In this document: piece by piece, positions 10,321 through 17,995 of the stretch
Position numbering within the stretch: the first letter of the stretch is position 1
Layout of the letters: every line of letters begins with the position of its first letter
Origin: Macrococcoides goetzii
Lineage (GTDB): Bacteria > Bacillota > Bacilli > Staphylococcales > Staphylococcaceae
NCBI RefSeq assembly: GCF_002742385.2
Contig: NZ_MJBI02000001.1
Location: forward strand, 682,001-746,000
Direction of reading: 5' to 3'
DNA length: 64,000 nucleotides
Translations under genes and position numbers: made by a program
The notes under the pieces: model-generated
Database searches by the model: none
What the model was told of the DNA's origin: nothing
Seen by the model: only the letters and a program-made list of their open reading frames with translations

Positions 10321-10334
10321 TGTATACGTTTACA
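10321..10334. promoter_or_regulatory. Candidate catabolite-responsive element (cre)
   Basis: TGTATACGTTTACA matches the CcpA consensus TGWNANCGNTNWCA at all but one position (pos. 5, or pos. 10 on the other strand). It lies just downstream of the -10 box of the 84-residue gene, where a bound repressor would block transcription. This is an inference from sequence alone. Confidence 0.5.
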
Positions 10335-10339
10335 TTTTT

Positions 10340-10368
10340 ATTATACCGTTAAATTTATTACTTGCCAA
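10340..10368 (-). promoter_or_regulatory. Promoter of the 84-residue gene
   Basis: Minus strand TTGGCA (10363-10368) and TATAAT (10340-10345) with a 17-base spacer. The -35 box begins immediately after the mlpA stop codon. Confidence 0.75.
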
Positions 10369-11562
10369 TCATTGCGGTAGTAAATGATATGACGCACTCG
10401 TAGATTTAAATATTTGAAGACCCTTGTTTACTTGTTCTAATGTTACAGCACTGATTTGAGCTTCAATTGAAGCAATATCGATGATTTTGTCATAGAGCAG
10501 CATACTTTTCCCCATATGTTCTAAAATTGCACCATCATAATCAAGATTCATATGAAGATTAGTAATTAAATATTGTTTAGTTTTATCTAAAATTTCCTGT
10601 TCAATACCGTTAACAAGTGTTGCATGGATTTCATCAATAATCGATAAACATTTCTGTACATTCTCATTATCCGTCGCAAAATAAGTGTAAAGTACGCCAC
10701 CAGAGTAATAACTATCTACCGAAGAATATAAACTATAGCATAATCCCTCTTCTTCTCGTAGCTTTCTAAACAACAAACTTGTCATTGATCCACCATATAA
10801 ATTATTGATAATTTCAAACACGGGTTGGGCAACATCGCGATACCCAACAGCCGGATGTGCTAATATGACATGGGCTTGTTCGAGTCCAGCTTTAAAATGG
10901 GTTAATGTGCAGGGATTCATATTAAATGGATGAACATTTTGCTTTTCAGTTGGTTGCCCTTCTATTTGAAAGGATTCAGATAAATGTTCAATATCGTTCC
11001 CTACATATGACAGGATCATGTTATCCGGCTGGTAGAAAGCTTGATAGAAACGCTTCAAATCATCTTGCGTAATCGCTTTTACGGATGATTCAGTTCCTAA
11101 GATTGGCGTGTTATAAGGCGTATCTTTATATAAAATTGTTTCAAAACGTTCAAATGCATTTTCTTCATCATCATCTTCTATCATTTTTATTTCTTCAAGG
11201 ATAACAAGACGTTCTTTTTCAAGTTCTTCTTCATCAAATGTTGCATAAAACAACATTTCCTTTAGTATATCAATCGCTTTTTGTTCAAAACGTTTTAACG
11301 TTTTAATTGAATAGCATGTATATGTTTTCGTAGTATAGGCATTAACCTCACCACCAATTGCATCAATCGATTCAGCCAACAATTTAAAAGGATAACGTTC
11401 TGTTCCTTTAAATAGCATGTGTTCTATGAAATGCGCGATACCATTTGGATAATTCGTCTCATCAGCAGTACCTACTTTAATATACATCGCAATATGGACG
11501 ATTTGCATCGAAGTATTATGATGTACAACTTTCAGTTGATTTTCTAATATTTTTTGTTCCAA
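10369..11562 (-). CDS. mlpA: M16 family zinc peptidase, MlpA/YmxG type
   Basis: A 397-residue processing-peptidase-like enzyme with an intact zinc motif H44-F-I-E47-H48 and a distal glutamate in LVILEEIK (about 123-124). The glycine-rich FNNLYGG-type C-terminal half (here INNLYGGSMTSLLF) is present. In B. subtilis mlpA (ymxG) also lies just downstream of pnpA, and its product has been linked to regulation of extracellular protease; the substrate is unclear. It starts with TTG at 11562, six bases after GAGGG. The ORF cannot begin at an ATG without losing the conserved N-terminus. A pnpA terminator separates the two genes, so its own promoter is expected but was not clearly seen. Confidence 0.85.
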   Translation of the reverse strand: MEQKILENQLKVVHHNTSMQIVHIAMYIKVGTADETNYPNGIAHFIEHMLFKGTERYPFKLLAESIDAIGGEVNAYTTKTYTCYSIKTLKRFEQKAIDILKEMLFYATFDEEELEKERLVILEEIKMIEDDDEENAFERFETILYKDTPYNTPILGTESSVKAITQDDLKRFYQAFYQPDNMILSYVGNDIEHLSESFQIEGQPTEKQNVHPFNMNPCTLTHFKAGLEQAHVILAHPAVGYRDVAQPVFEIINNLYGGSMTSLLFRKLREEEGLCYSLYSSVDSYYSGGVLYTYFATDNENVQKCLSIIDEIHATLVNGIEQEILDKTKQYLITNLHMNLDYDGAILEHMGKSMLLYDKIIDIASIEAQISAVTLEQVNKGLQIFKSTSASYHLLPQ

Positions 11563-11580
11563 ATATAACCCTCAATTTCT

Positions 11581-11617
11581 AAAAATATGAGACTAACGCA
11601 AAAGCGGTAGTCTCATA
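11581..11617 (-). terminator. Terminator of pnpA
   Basis: Hairpin at 11586-11617 with outer stem TATGAGACTA/TAGTCTCATA and an inner GC pair, followed by a five-base T run on the minus strand. Confidence 0.8.
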
Positions 11618-11622
11618 ATTGC

Positions 11623-13731
11623 TTATTTTTCTTCTTTTTTACTTTCTTCTTCAAGTAAAACTTTACGAGATGCGTTCACACGACCTTGTTTATCAATTTC
11701 AGTTACTTTTACTAAGAACTGATCACCCATCTTAATCACATCTTCAACTTTATTGACACGTTCTTTTGCAAGTTGTGAAATATGAACAAGTGCATCTTTA
11801 CCCGGGAAGATTTCAACGAAAGCACCGAATTTTTCAATACGTTTCACTGTTGACATATAAATTTCGCCAACTTTAGCTTCACGCACGATATTTTCAATTA
11901 ATTCCTGTGCTTTCGCGATCATTGCCTCATCACTTGATCCGATAAATACTGTACCGTCCTGTTCAATATCTAATTTAACACCAGTTGCATCAATGATTTC
12001 ATTGATTTTCTTACCACCTGGTCCAATAACATCTCGTATTTTATCTGGATTGATATGGATGATTTTAATTTTCGGTGCATATGGGCTCAGTGAAGCTCTT
12101 GGTTCACTAATTGTAGATAACATATGCTCCATAATATGCAGACGACCGATACGTGCTTGTTCTAAAGCTTCACGTAAAATATCTTCAGATAATCCATCGA
12201 TTTTAATATCCATCTGGATAGCAGTAATACCTTTAGATGTACCTGCCACCTTAAAGTCCATATCTCCTAATGCATCTTCCATACCTTGAATATCCGATAA
12301 AATGGTATAATGTTCATCTTTTTTTACAAGTCCCATAGCAATACCAGCTACTGGCGCTTTAATCGGAACACCAGCATCCATTAATGCTAAAGTAGAGCCA
12401 CAGATAGATGCTTGTGAACTTGAGCCATTTGATTCTAACACTTCTGAAACAACACGAATCGTATATGGGAATTCTTTCTCATCAGGAATCACTTGTAATA
12501 ATGCGCGCTCACCTAATGCACCATGTCCTATTTCACGACGACCAGGTGCACGCACTGGACCTGTTTCACCAACTGAGAAATTAGGGAAGTTATAGTGATG
12601 CATATAGCGTTTTTCTTCTTCCACACCTAAACCATCGATAATTTGATGTTCACCTAGTGCACCTAAAGTAGCAATAGATAAAGCTTGAGTTTGTCCTCGT
12701 GTAAACAACCCAGAACCGTGTGCTCTTGGTAATAAACCAACTTCAGAAGCTAATGGTCTGATTTCATCAGGACGACGACCATCTGGACGTACTTTATCTT
12801 CTGTAATTTGACGACGCACTTCAGCTTTAACTAACGCATCAAACGTTTTATTAACGATTGCGATAACTTCTTCGCCTTGTTCCTGGAAGTTTTCAACAAT
12901 TTGTACTTTAATCGCAGTAATACGTTCTTCACGTTCTTGCTTTTCCTGTGTTTGAATAGCTGCTGCTAAATTTAATGCTTCAGCTTGCTTTGTTACAGCT
13001 TCTTCAACTTCAGTATTAGTTTCTATAGGAACAAATTCTTTTTTAACCGGGTTCAATTCAGCGATGATTTCTTTTTGGAAAGTCACTAACTTTTTAATTT
13101 CATCATGTCCAAACATAATAGCTTCTAACATTTTTTCTTCGGTTACTTCTTTAGCACCTGCTTCTACCATGTTCACCGCATCAAAATGTCCAGCAACTTG
13201 TAAATCAAGTACGGATTGTTCACGCTCTTCAACATTCGGATTAATAATAAATTTATCATCAATTAAACCAACATTTACACCAGCAATCGGTCCTTCAAAA
13301 GGAATATCAGAAACTGAAAGTGCCATAGAAGACCCAATCATTGCTGCCATTTCTGGTGAGTTGTTTGGATCAACACTCATTACAATCGAAATAACCTGAA
13401 CATCGTTTCTATAACCTTTTGGAAATAACGGACGAATTGGTCTGTCAATTAAACGAGATGTTAACGTTGCATCTTCACCAGGACGACCTTCTCGTTTATT
13501 AAAGCCTCCTGGAATTTTTCCTGCAGCGTATAATTTTTCTTCGTAATTTACCATTAATGGGAAGAAATCCACATCTCGTGGTTCTTTACTTGCAGTTGCA
13601 GTTGATAATACGACTGTATCACCATATCGTACAAGTACTGCACCATTCGCTTGTTTTGCAAGTTGACCTGTTTCGATTGTTAATGGACGGCCAGCCCATT
13701 CAGTTGTAAACACTTTTTTCTCTTGAGACAT
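11623..13731 (-). CDS. pnpA: Polyribonucleotide nucleotidyltransferase (PNPase)
   Basis: This 702-residue phosphorolytic 3'-to-5' exoribonuclease is a core part of RNA decay. Two RNase PH-like domains flank a helical linker. The second holds [20 protein letters not shown] and the conserved [12 protein letters not shown] segment near the active site. A KH domain ([19 protein letters not shown]) and an S1 domain ([20 protein letters not shown]) close the protein, which ends in a Lys/Glu tail. The length is normal. The gene lies downstream of rpsO as in most bacteria, but a strong terminator and a separate promoter lie between them. The ATG follows GAGAGGAAG. Confidence 0.97.
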   Translation of the reverse strand: MSQEKKVFTTEWAGRPLTIETGQLAKQANGAVLVRYGDTVVLSTATASKEPRDVDFFPLMVNYEEKLYAAGKIPGGFNKREGRPGEDATLTSRLIDRPIRPLFPKGYRNDVQVISIVMSVDPNNSPEMAAMIGSSMALSVSDIPFEGPIAGVNVGLIDDKFIINPNVEEREQSVLDLQVAGHFDAVNMVEAGAKEVTEEKMLEAIMFGHDEIKKLVTFQKEIIAELNPVKKEFVPIETNTEVEEAVTKQAEALNLAAAIQTQEKQEREERITAIKVQIVENFQEQGEEVIAIVNKTFDALVKAEVRRQITEDKVRPDGRRPDEIRPLASEVGLLPRAHGSGLFTRGQTQALSIATLGALGEHQIIDGLGVEEEKRYMHHYNFPNFSVGETGPVRAPGRREIGHGALGERALLQVIPDEKEFPYTIRVVSEVLESNGSSSQASICGSTLALMDAGVPIKAPVAGIAMGLVKKDEHYTILSDIQGMEDALGDMDFKVAGTSKGITAIQMDIKIDGLSEDILREALEQARIGRLHIMEHMLSTISEPRASLSPYAPKIKIIHINPDKIRDVIGPGGKKINEIIDATGVKLDIEQDGTVFIGSSDEAMIAKAQELIENIVREAKVGEIYMSTVKRIEKFGAFVEIFPGKDALVHISQLAKERVNKVEDVIKMGDQFLVKVTEIDKQGRVNASRKVLLEEESKKEEK

Positions 13732-13769
13732 TCATATCTTCCTCTCTTAGCTCTTAGCATATATCTTTA

Positions 13770-13799
13770 ATCATACCACGACAGTGGTTATATTGTCAC
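13770..13799 (-). promoter_or_regulatory. Probable pnpA promoter
   Basis: Minus strand GTGACA (13794-13799) and TATGAT (13770-13775) with an 18-base spacer, and TGG just before the -10 box giving an extended -10. A short ACCAC/GTGGT inverted repeat lies in the spacer. Confidence 0.6.
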
Positions 13800-13807
13800 A
13801 AATTGCA

Positions 13808-13841
13808 TAAAAAAAAGAGCACAAATTCATTTGTGCTCTTT
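13808..13841 (-). terminator. Terminator of rpsO
   Basis: Stem AAAGAGCACAAAT/ATTTGTGCTCTTT at 13814-13841 with a two-base loop core, followed by a long T run on the minus strand. Confidence 0.9.
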
Positions 13842-13851
13842 ACATTAAAAA

Positions 13852-14121
13852 TTAACGACGTAAACCTAATGATTTAATTAATTCACGGTAACGTTGAACA
13901 TCGTTTTCACGTAAGTAAGTTAATAAGTTTTTACGACGACCTACCATTTTTAATAGTCCACGACGAGAATGGTGATCTTTTTTATGCGTACGTAAATGCT
14001 CGTTTAAAGCATTGATTTCAGCAGTTAAAACTGCGATTTGTACTTCTGGAGATCCAGTGTCAGTGTCGTGTACACGGTATTGTGCGATGATTTCATTTTT
14101 ACGTTCTTGAGTAATAGCCAT
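13852..14121 (-). CDS. rpsO: 30S ribosomal protein S15
   Basis: The 89-residue S15 protein binds the central domain of 16S rRNA and helps bridge the subunits. The sequence holds the family signature [20 protein letters not shown] and ends in LGLRR. Full length. It has its own promoter and a structured leader, and is followed by a strong terminator. The ATG follows AGGAGGCTACTA. Confidence 0.98.
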   Translation of the reverse strand: MAITQERKNEIIAQYRVHDTDTGSPEVQIAVLTAEINALNEHLRTHKKDHHSRRGLLKMVGRRKNLLTYLRENDVQRYRELIKSLGLRR

Positions 14122-14199
14122 TATTAGTAGCCTCCTATAATTTAATTTACACCATAACCCGAGTATGAGTCGGAGTGTCTCAATACCAAGGAAAGGTAC
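14122..14199 (-). promoter_or_regulatory. rpsO 5' leader, possible S15 autoregulatory RNA
   Basis: The leader can form GTACC/GGTAT and CCGA/TCGG hairpins before the ribosome binding site. S15 leaders are known to bind S15 and block translation in several bacterial groups. That this one does is an inference. Confidence 0.4.
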
Positions 14200-14205
14200 T
14201 TGATT

Positions 14206-14233
14206 AGTATATCATGTTTCCAAAAAGTTTCAA
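14206..14233 (-). promoter_or_regulatory. Probable rpsO promoter
   Basis: Minus strand TTGAAA (14228-14233) and TATACT (14206-14211) with a 16-base spacer, directly after the ribF stop. Confidence 0.6.
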
Positions 14234-14234
14234 G

Positions 14235-15179
14235 TTATAAATTTGCTAAAATTTCAATTGCCGTTTGTTTGTCCTGATTGATTTGGTTGATCAATGCATC
14301 AATACCATCAAACTTTTGTTCTGGACGAATAAAGTCATGCCACTCAACTTCAACACGTTCACCGTAAATAGATTCATTGAAATCAAAGATGTTCACTTCA
14401 ATCGAAACTTGGGATTTTTCAGGATCGTGGAATGTCGGTTTAACACCGATATTACAAACACCCTGATATGTTATTCCTGTTGATTCGCGTTTTAAAGTAA
14501 CTGCGTATACCCCAAGTCTTGGTAGTACAAATTCTTCATTTGGCATAACGTTTGCAGTGGGGAAACCAATAGTGCGTCCACGTTTCTCGCCTTGAACGAC
14601 CAGGCCAGTAATTTTATATGCTCTACCAAGTTGGGCATTAGCATGTTTGATTGCACCTGTTTGTAAATCTTCACGAATTTGTGTAGTTGAAATTTTTTCG
14701 TTGTCAATTGCAAGTTTCGGTACAGCGGTCACTTCAAAGCCATCTTTGTCTGCATCAAGTTTGAGCATATTACCTTTACCGAATTTTCCATAAGTGAAAT
14801 CAAAACCTGCAATAACGTGTTTCACTTTGTTACGGGTAAAATAATCCTGAATAAAGGTACGTTCTTCCATTTGTGCAAAAGACGAAGTAAACGGTACGAT
14901 AAATAAATAATCGATACCCATTTTCTCTAAAATATTTTTCTTTTCCTGTAATGGCGTTAAATAATCAGTACGCTTTTTTTCTGGATTCAATACTACGGAT
15001 GGATGTGGATCGAATGTCATGACTGCTTTTTTCAAGCCTTTTTGCTCTGCAATTTTTATCATTTCATTGATCACTGATTGATGCCCTAAATGTAAGCCAT
15101 CAAAAAAACCGATAGCTAAAGCTAATTCCGGATGATTATAATGCGATTCTATTGGGTGGTTCATTTCTATTGTTATCAT
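14235..15179 (-). CDS. ribF: Bifunctional riboflavin kinase / FMN adenylyltransferase
   Basis: This 314-residue enzyme turns riboflavin into FMN and then FAD. The N-terminal nucleotidyltransferase domain shows GFFDGLHLGH at 24-33 and STTQIREDL. The C-terminal flavokinase domain shows GEKRGRTIGFPTAN and GVCNIGVKPTF. It closes the rbfA-truB-ribF unit. Two adjacent ATG codons are possible. I chose the second (15179), which gives better spacing from AGAGG and aligns with the N-terminus I recall for staphylococcal homologues. No FMN riboswitch precedes it. Confidence 0.96.
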   Translation of the reverse strand: MITIEMNHPIESHYNHPELALAIGFFDGLHLGHQSVINEMIKIAEQKGLKKAVMTFDPHPSVVLNPEKKRTDYLTPLQEKKNILEKMGIDYLFIVPFTSSFAQMEERTFIQDYFTRNKVKHVIAGFDFTYGKFGKGNMLKLDADKDGFEVTAVPKLAIDNEKISTTQIREDLQTGAIKHANAQLGRAYKITGLVVQGEKRGRTIGFPTANVMPNEEFVLPRLGVYAVTLKRESTGITYQGVCNIGVKPTFHDPEKSQVSIEVNIFDFNESIYGERVEVEWHDFIRPEQKFDGIDALINQINQDKQTAIEILANL

Positions 15180-15244
15180 CATATACCTCTGAATTTATTT
15201 TTCTTTAGTGTATCATTTTTTGTATTCGTTCGTGTGTGTATTGC

Positions 15245-16144
15245 TCAATCTGTAAAAACTTTACGTGCTTTAATTACATTTGAATGTTCTGGATGTGGCA
15301 TATAGATTGCTAGCGCCTTTTCGTTATGTGTCATTACAGTTTCTTCAGTAAGCGGCGGTGTGATATCTTTTAATTTTTGTCCCCACATAATACGTTGTGC
15401 AGTTTGTGCGTCTACTTCATGATGCGGTAAATGCAATAGCCCCTTTTCCAATGGATGTAGAAGTGACTTGATAGATTCAAGTGGCATCTCTTGTAGTGCT
15501 TCTAAAGTATAACTTTGTTCAAGCGTAAATCCACCACTTTCAGTACGTGTAAGTTTAGACATATGACCTACTGTTTGTAGTGCTTCCGCAATTTGTGTTG
15601 CTAGTGTTCTAATATAAGTGCCTTTTCCACATTTAACGATGATTTCAAATGTAACTTGATTATCATGGTACGTTAGTTCTGTCGTACGTGTGATGTTGTT
15701 GATTTTTACTTTTCTTGAAGGTCTCTCAATCACTTTACCTTCACGGGCATATTCATACAGTTTTCGACCGTTGACTTTTACAGCACTATACATCGGTGGT
15801 GTCTGTTCAATTTCACCAGTGAGTTGCGAAAGTGCAGTGTCGATTTGTGTTAATGTGAATTGATTTTCTTCTATTATATTAGTGGCGATAACCTCACCTG
15901 TCTGATCTTCAGTCGTCGTCTGTGTACCGAGTGTGATTTCAGCGACGTAAGTTTTACCTGAATCCATCATATAATCACTGACACGTGTCGCACGTCCAAT
16001 ACAAATCGGTAACACACCATTAACTTCAGGATCCAGTGTACCCGTATGTCCAACTTTTTTTGTTTTTAAAATTTTGCGTAGTTTGAACACTACATCATGA
16101 CTTGTCATACCACGCGGTTTATTAATTGCTATAATACCATCCAT
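15245..16144 (-). CDS. truB: tRNA pseudouridine(55) synthase TruB
   Basis: This 299-residue enzyme makes the universal pseudouridine in the T loop of tRNA. The catalytic motif GHTGTLDPEVNGVLP has the nucleophile Asp near residue 38. The downstream KCGKGTYIRTLA segment is also typical, and a PUA-like C-terminal portion follows. The ATG at 16144 lies directly after an eight-T run that follows a long hairpin. Its ribosome binding site (AAAGGGTG) is inside the 3' arm of that hairpin, so translation or read-through may be modulated. Confidence 0.96.
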   Translation of the reverse strand: MDGIIAINKPRGMTSHDVVFKLRKILKTKKVGHTGTLDPEVNGVLPICIGRATRVSDYMMDSGKTYVAEITLGTQTTTEDQTGEVIATNIIEENQFTLTQIDTALSQLTGEIEQTPPMYSAVKVNGRKLYEYAREGKVIERPSRKVKINNITRTTELTYHDNQVTFEIIVKCGKGTYIRTLATQIAEALQTVGHMSKLTRTESGGFTLEQSYTLEALQEMPLESIKSLLHPLEKGLLHLPHHEVDAQTAQRIMWGQKLKDITPPLTEETVMTHNEKALAIYMPHPEHSNVIKARKVFTD

Positions 16145-16199
16145 AAAAAAAACACCCTTTCAGTAAACTCTAGAATAGTTTACATGAAAAAGTGTGTTT
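16145..16199 (-). terminator. Terminator-like hairpin between rbfA and truB
   Basis: The whole intergenic space folds. The inner stem is GTAAACT/AGTTTAC, extended after a one-base bulge by TTTCA/TGAAA and further G-U and G-C pairs. Eight T residues follow on the minus strand and run into the truB ATG. Either a leaky terminator or a translation-control hairpin. Confidence 0.55.
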
Positions 16200-16202
16200 G
16201 GT

Positions 16203-16547
16203 CTAATGTCCTTTATTTAAATCAGCTAACATACGCTCGATTTTGTTACCGTAATCGATTGACTCGTCGTACTGAAATTTTAGTTCAGGTACGATACGTA
16301 AGTCCATACGATGTGCGATTTCTGATTTAATGAAACCTTTAGATTTTTCTAAAGCTTCCAGTGATTTTTTGCGCTCACGCTCTTCACCAAGTACTGTTAC
16401 ATATACAGTAGCAAGTGATAAATCGCCAGTAACCTCAACTTCAGTAACTGTAACGAATCCAACATTAGGATTTTTGATTTTCTGGTTGATGATCTCACTG
16501 ATTTCTTTCTTCATTTGTTGACCAACGCGTTCACTTCTTAAGCTCAT
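16203..16547 (-). CDS. rbfA: Ribosome-binding factor A
   Basis: RbfA is a 114-residue KH-fold protein that helps mature the 30S subunit and process the 16S rRNA 5' end. The sequence shows [21 protein letters not shown] near the start and the typical [17 protein letters not shown] near the end, all full length. It is the first gene of a unit with truB and ribF and has its own perfect-consensus promoter. In related genomes it normally follows infB closely; here about 1.4 kb of accessory DNA intervenes. The ATG follows GAGGTGAAAATAT. Confidence 0.96.
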   Translation of the reverse strand: MSLRSERVGQQMKKEISEIINQKIKNPNVGFVTVTEVEVTGDLSLATVYVTVLGEERERKKSLEALEKSKGFIKSEIAHRMDLRIVPELKFQYDESIDYGNKIERMLADLNKGH

Positions 16548-16584
16548 ATATTTTCACCTCATTTGTATCTATTGAATAGTGTCA

Positions 16585-16613
16585 ATTATACGTGGGTAGC
16601 GAGTTGATGTCAA
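16585..16613 (-). promoter_or_regulatory. rbfA-truB-ribF promoter (perfect consensus)
   Basis: Minus strand TTGACA (16608-16613) and TATAAT (16585-16590) with a 17-base spacer, an exact match to the housekeeping sigma consensus. It lies 38 bases upstream of the rbfA start and just outside the tandem repeat. Confidence 0.88.
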
Positions 16614-16634
16614 TTGAAGGGGTCGGGCTTTGAG

Positions 16635-16850
16635 ATGCTGGCGATATTGTTGGTTTGTCGCTAGCATCTACACTATTTCAACAAAATATTGCAAGTTGCT
16701 AGTGATATTGCTGGTTTGTCGCTAGCATCTACACTATTTCAACAAAATATTGCAAGTTGCTAGTGATATTGCTGGTTTGTCGCTAGCATCTACATAACTT
16801 CAATAAAAGATCACAAGTTGCTAGCGATATTGCTGGTTTATCGCTAGCAA
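16635..16850. repeat. 61-bp tandem repeat, 3.5 copies, each holding a hairpin
   Basis: Units start at 16635, 16696, 16757 and 16818; the last is cut short. Each begins with a copy of TTGCTAGYGATATTGCTGG and carries TCGCTAGCA about 14 bases later, forming an inverted repeat. Stems: 16635-16644 with 16658-16667, 16697-16705 with 16719-16727, 16758-16766 with 16780-16788, and a perfect 12-bp stem 16818-16829 with 16839-16850. The stretch fills most of the 311 bases between the NERD gene and rbfA; the rest holds the rbfA promoter. No coding capacity seen. Confidence 0.92.
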
Positions 16851-16858
16851 CATATTTA

Positions 16859-17755
16859 TTATTTAATAGTTTTATACTTCCTGTTCTTATTTGTACCTAT
16901 CTTAATAAAATTTTCACCTAATATTTTACGGATGCCTGAAGGATTACAATCAATCCACTCACCAACTTCACTAACACTGACACTATCCCTTTTCAGCATT
17001 TCGATTTTTCTAAAAGCTTCTAGTATAGCTTCAGATTTATCCATTACATGTCCACATCTGCATTTTACTTTTTTCTTCGCATTGCGATTTACTTCCAGAA
17101 AACTATGACATTTTGGACATTTCAATCCACGAGTCATTTTTTCATATGGATAAAAATGCTTCTGTTCATTTTTCGATTGCTCAATATGATGCTTAACAAT
17201 CAGTTCACCAATCGCAACATCCTCATCGGTAATTTCAAAACTGCACATATATCTTGCAAGATTTTCGATAACAGACATATTATTAAATTTAATATCTTTT
17301 ACATTATTAATCACCTTGAAAGTCTCATTAACAAATACGACTTTATTTACAATTTTATAATGAATATTTTGTTCATAACAAAACGCTTCAAATTTATCTC
17401 GTTCATTACTTGCCTGAGAAAATACATCTCGACATACATAACCACTTTCACTTTTCAGATTGCCATCTTTATATGTATAGTTTCCGTAAAAATTTTTAAT
17501 TTCTAATAAAAAAATAATTCCATTAACTATCACAAAGAAGTCAAATTGTATCTCTCCGCATATATCCAGTCGTACATCCCAAATACATACACCTTGTTTA
17601 AACTGATTCAGAAAATCATAAACTTTCTTTTCACCTTCATAGCCCAATTTTAAATTGAAATATTTTCGTCTATCCGATTCAGTCATATGTGTTCTACCAT
17701 GAACTTCTTCTAAATATTCAAGTTGTGGTGGTTTCACTGCTGTTTTTATAAACAA
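16859..17755 (-). CDS. NERD-domain protein with C-terminal zinc ribbon and helix-turn-helix-like tail
   Basis: A protein of about 298 residues. The nuclease-related domain (about 35-150) keeps the likely acidic site: E68, D72 in IQFDFFVIVNGI, and E85-x-K87 in LLEIKNFYG. A four-cysteine ribbon follows (CPKC near 212-215, CRC near 231-233). A short segment resembling a winged or homeodomain-like helix-turn-helix (SVSEVGEWIDCNPSGIRKILG) closes it. The NERD fold resembles restriction-type nucleases, but its function is unproven. The gene starts with TTG after GAGGTGATAA. It is AT-rich compared with its neighbours and sits alone between the infB terminator and the tandem repeat, which suggests acquisition by transfer. 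Confidence 0.8.
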   Translation of the reverse strand: MFIKTAVKPPQLEYLEEVHGRTHMTESDRRKYFNLKLGYEGEKKVYDFLNQFKQGVCIWDVRLDICGEIQFDFFVIVNGIIFLLEIKNFYGNYTYKDGNLKSESGYVCRDVFSQASNERDKFEAFCYEQNIHYKIVNKVVFVNETFKVINNVKDIKFNNMSVIENLARYMCSFEITDEDVAIGELIVKHHIEQSKNEQKHFYPYEKMTRGLKCPKCHSFLEVNRNAKKKVKCRCGHVMDKSEAILEAFRKIEMLKRDSVSVSEVGEWIDCNPSGIRKILGENFIKIGTNKNRKYKTIK

Positions 17756-17878
17756 ATTATCACCTCAAAATGAATATAAAACATAATTACTGAGCATGCA
17801 AACAGCCTAAAATGCATACTTTATCGTGCTTTTATACAAGAATATTCAAAATTAATACAGTAATTCATATTCTACAAA

Positions 17879-17904
17879 ATTTTCTATCAGAAAATGATTT
17901 TCTG
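17879..17904. repeat. Two overlapping palindromes upstream of the NERD gene
   Basis: ATTTTCT-ATC-AGAAAAT (17879-17895) overlaps CAGAAAAT-G-ATTTTCTG (17888-17904), so one AGAAAAT arm can pair with either side. This is a possible operator about 125 bases upstream of the NERD start, or a fold in its leader. Confidence 0.5.
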
Positions 17905-17953
17905 CAGTAAATTATTAATAAAACATGCATAAAAATAATTAAATTTTCTCAAA

Positions 17954-17985
17954 CAAAAAAAGCACTCACAAATAATTGCGAGTGC
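17954..17985 (-). terminator. Terminator of infB
   Basis: Stem GCACTCGC/GTGAGTGC (17962-17985) with an eight-base loop, followed by seven T residues on the minus strand, about ten bases after the infB stop. Confidence 0.9.
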
Positions 17986-17995
17986 CAAAAAGTAA

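Noticed and set aside
13064-13399. Plus-strand frame inside pnpA
   Set aside because: Antisense to conserved RNase PH sequence with no start signals.
15180-15244. FMN riboswitch before ribF
   Set aside because: The gap is only about 65 bases, without the conserved structure; ribF appears co-transcribed with truB.
16635-16850. CRISPR array
   Set aside because: The whole 61-base unit is repeated; there are no unique spacers between short repeats and no cas genes.
16635-16850. Insertion sequence or MITE
   Set aside because: No transposase, no terminal inverted repeats bounding the block and no target duplication seen; a remnant cannot be fully excluded.
17048-17506. Plus-strand frame of 152 codons antisense to the NERD gene
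   Set aside because: No ribosome binding site, low-complexity F/I-rich translation, and the minus-strand frame has clear domain motifs.
17879-17904. CodY box upstream of the NERD gene
   Set aside because: Best alignment to AATTTTCWGAAAATT has about five mismatches because of extra central bases.
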